In this document: one piece after another, positions 49,323-55,629 of the stretch
Numbering within the stretch: position 1 is the stretch's first letter
How the letters are laid out: every line of letters starts with the position of its first letter
Source: Haemophilus parainfluenzae
GTDB taxonomy: Bacteria > Pseudomonadota > Gammaproteobacteria > Enterobacterales > Pasteurellaceae
Assembly (NCBI RefSeq): GCF_003252755.1
Contig: NZ_QEPT01000010.1
Location: 1 to 55,629 of the forward strand
DNA: 55,629 nucleotides
Reading direction: 5' to 3'
The notes under the pieces: model-generated
What the model saw: the letters and a program-made list of their open reading frames with translations, nothing else
Told to the model about the DNA's origin: nothing
Database searches by the model: none
Program-made: the position numbers and the translations under genes

Positions 49323-49370
49323 TTTCGTTGCATATACATTGCTTTCATTTTAAAATGCTATGCAACGAAA
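49323..49370 (+). other. large intergenic hairpin after the oppA-like gene
   Basis: TTTCGTTGCATA (49323-49334) pairs perfectly with TATGCAACGAAA (49359-49370); the 24-nt loop holds a 12-bp palindrome, CATTTTAAAATG (49346-49357). There is little T run, so it is more a 3' stabilising or processing structure than a classic terminator. Confidence 0.6.
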
Positions 49371-49379
49371 TTTTCAGCT

Positions 49380-49407
49380 AAAGTGCGGTTAATTTTGACC
49401 GCACTTT
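49380..49407 (+). terminator. uptake-signal dyad upstream of pyrD
   Basis: A 10-bp stem (49380-49389 / 49398-49407) of an uptake-signal pair with an 8-nt loop. It probably ends the oppA-like transcript. Confidence 0.65.
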
Positions 49408-49443
49408 CCATTTACAGTGAACTATCCTGAGAGATAAACGAGT

Positions 49444-50463
49444 ATGTATTCTTTGATCCGTAAAGCCATCTTTTCCCTTGATCCTGAAACCGCCCATGAT
49501 TTAGTGATTAAATCATTGCACGTAGCGGGTAAATCACCTTGTCAATTTTTATTGAAGCAGCTTTTGGCTTATCCACAAGGTACGCCTAAGCAAGTAATGG
49601 GCATTACGTTTAAAAATCCTGTTGGGTTAGCGGCGGGCGCAGATAAAAATGCCGAAGCGATTGATGGATTTGGTGTAATGGGATTTGGTTTTATTGAAGT
49701 CGGCACGGTTACGCCTTTGGCACAAGAGGGAAATACGAAACCTCGTCAATTCCGTTTAGTGGAAGCGGAGGGGATTATTAATCGTAATGGATTCAATAAT
49801 TATGGCATTGATTATGTGGTCGAGAATGTTAAAAAGACAAAATTTGATGGTGTAATTGGGATTAATATTGGCAAAAATAAAGTCACGCCACTTGAAAAGG
49901 GGAAAGATGATTACTTATTTTGCTTAAATAAAGCCTATAACTATGCTGATTATATTACGGTAAATATTTCGTCACCAAACACACCGGATTTACGCCAATT
50001 ACAGTATGGTGATTACTTTGATGATTTACTGCAAAGTGTAAAACAACGCCAAAAAGTATTAGCTGAGCAATATAACAAATATGTACCGATAGCAGTAAAA
50101 ATTGCACCTGATTTATCCGAGGCTGAGCTCGTTCAAATTGCAGATACGTTACTTCGTCATCAGATGGACGGGGTAATTGCGACTAACACGACGATTTCAC
50201 GAGACAACGTCACTGGTTTGAAAAATGCGGAACAACAAGGCGGTTTAAGTGGAAAACCGTTACAGCAGAAAAGTACAGAAATTATTCGAAGATTGCATCA
50301 AGAGCTGAGAGGGCAAATTCCGATTATTGGGAGTGGTGGCATTGATGGTGTACAAAATGCACAAGAGAAGATTAAAGCAGGTGCTGAATTGTTACAAGTT
50401 TATTCGGGTTTGATTTATCACGGTCCAAGCTTAGTTAAAGAATTAGTGAAAGCGATTAAATAA
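49444..50463 (+). CDS. pyrD: quinone-dependent dihydroorotate dehydrogenase
   Basis: A 339-residue class 2 DHODH, FMN-dependent and membrane-associated through its N-terminal helices; it oxidises dihydroorotate in pyrimidine synthesis. It has [37 protein letters not shown] with the catalytic Ser, and GSGGIDG. The stop abuts the next start (TAAATG). Confidence 0.97.
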   Translation: MYSLIRKAIFSLDPETAHDLVIKSLHVAGKSPCQFLLKQLLAYPQGTPKQVMGITFKNPVGLAAGADKNAEAIDGFGVMGFGFIEVGTVTPLAQEGNTKPRQFRLVEAEGIINRNGFNNYGIDYVVENVKKTKFDGVIGINIGKNKVTPLEKGKDDYLFCLNKAYNYADYITVNISSPNTPDLRQLQYGDYFDDLLQSVKQRQKVLAEQYNKYVPIAVKIAPDLSEAELVQIADTLLRHQMDGVIATNTTISRDNVTGLKNAEQQGGLSGKPLQQKSTEIIRRLHQELRGQIPIIGSGGIDGVQNAQEKIKAGAELLQVYSGLIYHGPSLVKELVKAIK

Positions 50464-51291
50464 ATGACCAAAAAATATGATTTACATTGCCATAGTACAG
50501 CTTCAGATGGTGTTTTAACGCCTACGGAGCTTGTGCAACGTGCTCATGAACAAGGTGTCAATGTGCTTGCTTTATGTGATCACGACACCGTGATGGGCAT
50601 TGATGAAGCCAAAATTGAAGCAGATAAATTAGGTATTGAGCTAATTAATGGCGTGGAAATTTCAACGAATTGGGAAGGTTGTGGTATCCATATTGTTGGA
50701 TTAAATTTTGATAAAACACATCCTAAAATGACTGCACTTTTAGCCGAACAAAAATCACAGAGAGAAAAAAGAGCGGTTGAAATTGGCCATAAATTAGAAA
50801 AAGCAGGCGTTCCAAATGCCTATGAAGGCGCAAAAGCATTAGCAAACGGGGAAGTGACTCGTGCGCATTATGCGCGTTATTTGGTACAAATCGGCAAGGT
50901 TTCAAATGATGGGCAAGCCTTTAAGCGTTATCTTGGTGGTGGAAAATCGTGTTTTGTCAAAGCTGAATGGGTAGATATTCCAACAGCGATTGATACAATT
51001 CATGCGGCAGGTGGCGTTGCCGTCATTGCTCATCCTATGCGTTATAACATGACAGGAAAATGGATTCGTCGATTAATTGTTGATTTCAAACAATGGGGTG
51101 GTGATGGCATGGAAGTCGCAGATAGTGGACAGACCAAAGATCAACGTCAATATCTTGCGCGTTTAGCCAATGAATATGACTTAGCCGCTTCATTAGGGTC
51201 AGACTTTCATTTTCCTTGCGGATGGATTGAATTAGGAAAGAATTTATTTTTACCTGAAGAGGTAAAACCGATTTGGACATTATTTGAATAA
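50464..51291 (+). CDS. rnm: PHP-domain 5'-3' exoribonuclease (RNase AM)
   Basis: A 275-residue PHP metallohydrolase related to E. coli YciV/RNase AM (formerly TrpH). Metal ligands appear in HCHSTASDG, CDHDT, VIAHPMRY, and GSDFHFP. In E. coli the enzyme matures rRNA 5' ends and degrades short RNAs. It starts with no gap after pyrD. Confidence 0.9.
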   Translation: MTKKYDLHCHSTASDGVLTPTELVQRAHEQGVNVLALCDHDTVMGIDEAKIEADKLGIELINGVEISTNWEGCGIHIVGLNFDKTHPKMTALLAEQKSQREKRAVEIGHKLEKAGVPNAYEGAKALANGEVTRAHYARYLVQIGKVSNDGQAFKRYLGGGKSCFVKAEWVDIPTAIDTIHAAGGVAVIAHPMRYNMTGKWIRRLIVDFKQWGGDGMEVADSGQTKDQRQYLARLANEYDLAASLGSDFHFPCGWIELGKNLFLPEEVKPIWTLFE

Positions 51292-51293
51292 TA

Positions 51294-51320
51294 AAGGGCG
51301 GTCAATCCGCCCTTGTTTTT
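51294..51320 (+). terminator. rho-independent terminator of pyrD-rnm
   Basis: Stem AAGGGCGG / CCGCCCTT (51294-51301 / 51307-51314), loop TCAAT, then a T run. Confidence 0.9.
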
Positions 51321-52218
51321 ATATTTGACTGTTCTCACACAAACCGAGACTCGCTAGAAATTCAATAAATGCGCGAACTTTAGCCGGTAAATGACGACGG
51401 TTTGGGTAAACCACATAAATATCTAAAGGTTTTTGTTTATATTCAGACAAAATTTCAACTAATTCACCTGAAGCAAGCGCTTCTTTTACAAAGAAACCTG
51501 GTGAATTGCTGATGCCCAAGCCTGCTTTTGTCATTTCTAACAATGCCATACCATTATTAGAAACCACTTTAGATTGAATTTTATAACGTTGAATTTGATT
51601 GGCTTTTGTTGATTGCCAATGCACTTGATTTAACGATGATTTATAAAGTAAACCTTGATGATATTCTAAATCGTCAGGTGTAAGCGGTGTGTCTCGTGCT
51701 TCTAAATAACTTGGCGAAGCAACAAAATGCATAGGGGAGCTGCTAATTTTACGAGCAACAAGTGAGCTGTCTTGCATATAGCCAATTCGTAATGCTAAGT
51801 CATAGCCCTCAGCAACGAGATCGACACGTTTATCTTCAAATTCAATTTCTACGTGTAAATTGGGATGAAGCTCAATAAATTTAGGTAAGTTAGGCGAGAT
51901 ATAAAGCAAGCCAAAATCACGCGGCACAGAGATTAATAAATTACCTTGTAAGCTTGTTGCCATATTACTAATGCTAGAATCAGCCTCGCTTAAATCTAAT
52001 AAAATGGCTTGGCAACGTTGGTAATAAAGCATGCCGGCTTCAGTTGGCACAATTTTTCGCGTTGTACGTTGTAATAATCGAGTTTTTAAATGTTCTTCTA
52101 ATTGTGAAACTAATTTACTCGCCATCGCCACAGAAATATTCTGTTGGTTTGCGGCTTGTGTAAAACTTTGCGTTTCGATCACTTTACAGAAAACCGAAAT
52201 TGCATTGAGTTTATCCAT
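51319..52218 (-). CDS. LysR-family transcriptional regulator
   Basis: A 299-residue LysR-type regulator. The N-terminal winged helix-turn-helix spans about 1-60 (FTQAANQQNISVAMASKLVSQLEEHLKTRLLQRTTR) and the LysR substrate-binding domain about 88-290. The ligand is unknown. It is divergent from topA with about 100 bp between, yet LTTRs usually control a divergent neighbour and topA is a housekeeping gene, so its target is unclear. AAGGATT precedes the ATG. Confidence 0.92.
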   Translation of the reverse strand: MDKLNAISVFCKVIETQSFTQAANQQNISVAMASKLVSQLEEHLKTRLLQRTTRKIVPTEAGMLYYQRCQAILLDLSEADSSISNMATSLQGNLLISVPRDFGLLYISPNLPKFIELHPNLHVEIEFEDKRVDLVAEGYDLALRIGYMQDSSLVARKISSSPMHFVASPSYLEARDTPLTPDDLEYHQGLLYKSSLNQVHWQSTKANQIQRYKIQSKVVSNNGMALLEMTKAGLGISNSPGFFVKEALASGELVEILSEYKQKPLDIYVVYPNRRHLPAKVRAFIEFLASLGLCENSQI

Positions 52219-52315
52219 TTATAAATCCTTTTTGAAAAAAAGCTTGATTTTATCGGCGTAAGTTTGCAGTATATCGCCAATCTTAAAGAATTCTAGTTAT
52301 ATTTTAGGTAAGCAA

Positions 52316-54922
52316 ATGAGCAAATCTTTAGTGATTGTGGAATCGCCAGCCAAAGCGAAAACCATCAATAAATATTTAGGTAGCCAGTATGTGGTGAAAT
52401 CCAGCGTAGGGCATATTTGTGATTTGCCTACTGCAGGGAGTAGCACAGGTGAGAAAGCTAAACCGATTTCCACAAAAGGATTAAGTGCGGAAGAAAAAAA
52501 CAAAATTAAAGCAGAAAAAGACCGCACAGCCTTAGTGAAACGTATGGGAATTGATCCTTATCATGATTGGAAAGCCAATTACCAAATTCTACCAGGCAAA
52601 GAAAAAGTGGTAGCCGAATTAAAATCTCTCGCTAAAAAATCCGATCATGTTTATCTCGCAACCGACTTGGATAGAGAAGGAGAGGCTATCGCGTGGCATT
52701 TACGTGAAGTGATCGGTGGCGATGATAGTCGTTTTAGCCGCGTTGTGTTTAATGAGATTACGAAGAAAGCAATTGAAAAAGCGTTCCAGCATCCAGCTCA
52801 CATTAATATGGATCAGGTTAATGCTCAACAAACTCGTCGTTTCTTGGACCGCGTAGTAGGCTTTATGGTGTCGCCATTACTATGGAAGAAAGTGGCACGT
52901 GGGTTATCTGCCGGACGTGTGCAATCTGTTGCCGTGAAATTGGTGGTAGAGCGTGAACGCGAAATCAAAGCATTCCAACCAGAAGAGTTTTGGGAAATTG
53001 AAGCGCTAACCCAAACGAGCAAGAAAGAAGGCTTGCGTTTGGATGTGGTGCAATATAAAGGCAAGAAATTTGAGCCGAAAAATGAAAAAGAAGCGCAAAG
53101 TGCGGTCAATTTCTTAAATAAATCACATTACGTTGTCACAGATTTAGAAACAAAACCAACAGGTTCTAAACCAAGAGCCCCATTTATTACTTCAACCTTA
53201 CAACAAACTGCAAGCACGCGTTTAGGTTTTGGGGTGAAGAAAACCATGATGTTGGCACAACGTTTATATGAAGCCGGTTACATTACTTATATGCGTACTG
53301 ACTCTACCAACTTGAGCCAAGATGCGTTAAATATGGCACGCTCTTATATCGAAAGCCATTTCGGTAAAGATTATTTGCCAGCTAAACCGAATTTCTACTC
53401 GAGTAAAGAAAACGCTCAAGAAGCGCACGAAGCGATTCGTCCCTCTGATGTAAAAACGCTCGCAGATCATTTAAGTGGCATGGATAAAGATGCTGTGCGC
53501 TTGTATGATTTAATCTGGCGTCAATTTGTAGCCTGCCAAATGCCGGCTGCACAATATGACAGCACAACGGTTACCGTAATGGCAGGCGATTATGAATTGA
53601 AAGCTAAAGGCCGTATTTTACGTTTTGATGGTTGGACAAAAGTGTTGCCACAAGTAGGTAAAAATCCAGAAGACCAAATTTTACCGGCTGTGAGTTTGAA
53701 TGAAACATTGGCACTAAAAACGGTTTCGCCAAGCCAACACTTCACTAAACCGCCCGCTCGTTTTACCGAAGCTGCATTGGTTAAAGAATTGGAGAAACGT
53801 GGTATTGGTCGTCCTTCTACTTATGCGGCAATTATTTCTACTATTCAAGAACGTGGTTATGTACGCATTGAAAATCGCCGTTTCTATGCCGAAAAAATGG
53901 GCGAAATTGTTACTGATCGCTTAAATCAATCTTTTACTGATTTGATGAGCTACGATTTCACCGCCAACATGGAAAACGTACTAGACCAAATTGCATCTGG
54001 TGAGAAAAATTGGAAAGAGGAGTTAAATCAATTCTTCAAAGATTTTTCTACCCAACTTTCTAAGGCTGAATTAGACGAGTTAGAAGGTGGAATGAAGCCA
54101 AATAGCCTTGTACTCACAGATATTGATTGTCCGACTTGTAGCCGTAAAATGGCGATTCGCACAGCAAGTACCGGTGTATTCCTTGGTTGTTCTGGTTATG
54201 CGTTACCACCGAAAGAGCGTTGTAAAACGACGATTAATCTCATTCTAGAAGCAGAATTACTCAATGTATTGGATGAGGCTTCTGAGACCAAAGCCTTAAT
54301 GGATCGTAAACGTTGTCCGAAATGTGGCACGGCGATGGATAGCTATATCATTGACCCACATCGTAAATTACATATTTGTGGTAACAATCCTAATTGTGAT
54401 GGTTATTTGGTTGAACAAGGCCAATTCAAAATTAAAGGCTATGATGGTCCGATTGTAGAATGTGATAAATGCGGTGCAGATATGCACTTGAAACTCGGTC
54501 GTTTTGGGAAATATATGGGCTGTACCAATTGTGATAACACCCGTAAGATTTTGAAAAACGGCGAGGTTGCACCACCAAAAGAAGAGCCAGTTCATTTCCC
54601 TGAATTGAAATGTGAAAAATCTGATGCATATTTTGTATTACGAGATGGTGCAAGTGGTGTGTTCATGTCAGCACATAACTTCCCGAAATCACGTGAAACT
54701 CGACCAGCAAAAGTGGCTGAATTAGCGCTTTATCGTGATCGTTTACCAGAAAAATTACGTTATTTAGCCGATGCGCCACAAAAAGACCCTGAGGGTAATG
54801 AAGCCATTATCCGCTTTAGCCGTAAAGAAAAACATCAATACGTGACTTCTGAAAAGAATGGCAAAGCCACAAAATGGATTGTGGATTATATTGATGGAAA
54901 ATGGGTAGAACGGAAAAAGTAG
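52316..54922 (+). CDS. topA: DNA topoisomerase I
   Basis: An 868-residue type IA topoisomerase that relaxes negative supercoils. The Toprim domain has [10 protein letters not shown] (Glu9) and DLDREGEA with the DxDxE acids (Asp117, Asp119, Glu121). The active-site Tyr325 lies in [10 protein letters not shown]. Three C-terminal four-Cys zinc ribbons begin at CPTC, CPKC, and CDKC and precede a basic tail. One uptake signal is present. The next gene starts one base after the stop. Confidence 0.98.
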   Translation: MSKSLVIVESPAKAKTINKYLGSQYVVKSSVGHICDLPTAGSSTGEKAKPISTKGLSAEEKNKIKAEKDRTALVKRMGIDPYHDWKANYQILPGKEKVVAELKSLAKKSDHVYLATDLDREGEAIAWHLREVIGGDDSRFSRVVFNEITKKAIEKAFQHPAHINMDQVNAQQTRRFLDRVVGFMVSPLLWKKVARGLSAGRVQSVAVKLVVEREREIKAFQPEEFWEIEALTQTSKKEGLRLDVVQYKGKKFEPKNEKEAQSAVNFLNKSHYVVTDLETKPTGSKPRAPFITSTLQQTASTRLGFGVKKTMMLAQRLYEAGYITYMRTDSTNLSQDALNMARSYIESHFGKDYLPAKPNFYSSKENAQEAHEAIRPSDVKTLADHLSGMDKDAVRLYDLIWRQFVACQMPAAQYDSTTVTVMAGDYELKAKGRILRFDGWTKVLPQVGKNPEDQILPAVSLNETLALKTVSPSQHFTKPPARFTEAALVKELEKRGIGRPSTYAAIISTIQERGYVRIENRRFYAEKMGEIVTDRLNQSFTDLMSYDFTANMENVLDQIASGEKNWKEELNQFFKDFSTQLSKAELDELEGGMKPNSLVLTDIDCPTCSRKMAIRTASTGVFLGCSGYALPPKERCKTTINLILEAELLNVLDEASETKALMDRKRCPKCGTAMDSYIIDPHRKLHICGNNPNCDGYLVEQGQFKIKGYDGPIVECDKCGADMHLKLGRFGKYMGCTNCDNTRKILKNGEVAPPKEEPVHFPELKCEKSDAYFVLRDGASGVFMSAHNFPKSRETRPAKVAELALYRDRLPEKLRYLADAPQKDPEGNEAIIRFSRKEKHQYVTSEKNGKATKWIVDYIDGKWVERKK

Positions 54923-54923
54923 G

Positions 54924-55484
54924 ATGAACATCACGGTTTATTGCGGTGCCAGTTTAGGTAATGATTCTGCCCATCAGGCTGCCGCAAAAAAATTAGGAAA
55001 ATGGATTGCTGATGGTCAACATACTTTAGTCTATGGTGGCGGAAAATTGGGATTAATGGGCGTGGTTGCAGATACTGTACTTGCTCATCAAGGCAAGGTA
55101 ATTGGCATTATTCCTCAGTTTTTACAAGACAGAGAAGTTGCACATCCTAATTTGACCAAGACCGTGGTTGTTGAAAGCATGTCTGAGCGAAAAAATAAAA
55201 TGGTTGAGCTTGGCGATGCTTATATTGCTTTGCCTGGCGGACCTGGCACTTTAGAAGAAATTGCTGAAGTGATTTCTTGGGCGCGAATTGGAAAAAATAA
55301 TAATCCTTGTATTCTGTTTAATGAAAAGGGGTATTTTGATTCACTAAAGTCCTTTTTTAGCCATATGGTGAAAGAAGGCTTCTTTACTCAAGGTGATTTT
55401 GAGAAGATTTTATTCTCGAATAATCTTCAAGAAATCGAAACCTTTATTGAACATTACCAACCTCCAGCGTTAAGAACATATTAA
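54924..55484 (+). CDS. LOG family (TIGR00730) Rossmann-fold protein
   Basis: A 186-residue protein of the LOG family. VYGGGKLGLMG (about 37-47) and the signature PGGPGTLEE with its upstream RKNKM are visible; these bind nucleoside monophosphate and cleave N-glycosidic bonds. Bacterial members act as nucleotide 5'-monophosphate nucleosidases; a cytokinin role is not expected here. It is co-transcribed with topA (one base apart). An IS begins 6 bp after its stop, so its natural 3' region may be lost. Confidence 0.9.
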   Translation: MNITVYCGASLGNDSAHQAAAKKLGKWIADGQHTLVYGGGKLGLMGVVADTVLAHQGKVIGIIPQFLQDREVAHPNLTKTVVVESMSERKNKMVELGDAYIALPGGPGTLEEIAEVISWARIGKNNNPCILFNEKGYFDSLKSFFSHMVKEGFFTQGDFEKILFSNNLQEIETFIEHYQPPALRTY

Positions 55485-55489
55485 AAAAG

Positions 55490-55629
55490 TGATCTGCCCC
55501 CAAAAAGTTGGACAGGTAGTTAACTTAAATATTGAGCTCGGTATTGCACTGGGCTCAATCCTTTGAAAGCTAGTTTAATTCGTTTTTGGTTGTAATACAC
55601 TAAATATTCTTCAATGTCAGCCTGTAATT
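55490..55629 (-). mobile_element. terminal part of an IS3-family (IS150-like) insertion sequence
   Basis: The end sequence TGATCTGCCCCCAAAAAG followed by TTGGACA resembles the terminal repeat of IS150-group elements. A transposase C-terminus runs inward on the minus strand. The rest of the element lies beyond the window edge, so neither the other repeat nor the target duplication can be seen. Confidence 0.85.
55520..55629 (-). CDS. IS3-family transposase OrfB, C-terminal fragment (truncated by window)
   Basis: Reading the minus strand from the edge gives ADIEEYLVYYNQKRIK then LAFKGLSPVQYRAQYLS and a stop (TAA at 55522-55520). This is the typical C-terminus of the rve-type transposase of IS150-group elements (YYNxxRIxxxLKGLSPVxYR). 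Only the last 36 or so codons are visible; intactness of the whole gene is unknown. Confidence 0.88.
   Translation of the reverse strand, partial: LQADIEEYLVYYNQKRIKLAFKGLSPVQYRAQYLS

Noticed and set aside
54368-54653. Minus-strand open frames inside topA
   Set aside because: They overlap the zinc-ribbon coding region of topA, lack ribosome sites and have no recognisable product.

Overview
This window is chromosomal DNA from a Pasteurellaceae bacterium, most likely a Haemophilus species close to H. parainfluenzae or H. influenzae. Three things point there: low GC (roughly 40% by eye), dozens of copies of the Haemophilus-type DNA uptake signal core AAGTGCGGT / ACCGCACTT, and proteins and gene neighbourhoods that match H. 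influenzae as I remember them (a carbonic anhydrase with the residues described for the H. influenzae enzyme, pheST-ihfA-nlpC, rplM-rpsI-sspAB, xseB-ispA-dxs, aspC-purK-purE-pepN). The species is an inference.

Layout. 1-1650: two adjacent genes for alanine/lysine/glutamate-rich repeat proteins (LEA-like); the first is cut by the window edge and the second is a lipoprotein. 1667-5050: ycgL, bioD, carbonic anhydrase, asnS. 5191-8244: sohB, an OmpA-type lipoprotein, and a fructosamine-kinase-like gene with an altered catalytic motif. 8445-13682: pheS-pheT-ihfA-NlpC lipoprotein, and convergent metF. 13839-16163: rplM-rpsI and sspA-sspB. 16213-24103: a single eight-gene tryptophan operon on the minus strand (trpE-trpG-tautomerase-like gene-trpD-trpCF-ydfG-trpB-trpA) with a TrpR-type operator over its promoter and no room for an attenuator. 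24247-30385: azoR, thrS with a tRNA-Thr anticodon-arm mimic in its leader, an orphan gene with a HEPN-like C-terminus, yeaD, and infC (AUU start)-rpmI-rplT. 30446-35309: dxs-ispA-xseB and thiI. 35344-38860: a YvcK-like gene and the molybdenum cofactor operon moaA-C-D-E behind a Moco riboswitch. 39113-41695: a trimeric autotransporter adhesin. 41795-47549: aspC, purEK with a PurR box, pepN. 47697-55484: an orphan OppA-like binding protein, pyrD-rnm, a LysR regulator, topA and a LOG-family gene. 55490-55629: the end of an IS3-family (IS150-like) insertion sequence.

Most of the window is core housekeeping sequence. Much of its interest is regulatory: several biosynthetic and translation operons carry readable RNA or operator control elements. 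Inverted pairs of uptake signals repeatedly form the terminators between convergent genes. The accessory and least explained parts are the LEA-like repeat genes, the HEPN-like orphan, the adhesin and the IS end. I found no tRNA, rRNA, CRISPR array or prophage. I see no clear undescribed multi-gene system; the HEPN-like orphan and the LEA-like pair are the nearest candidates.
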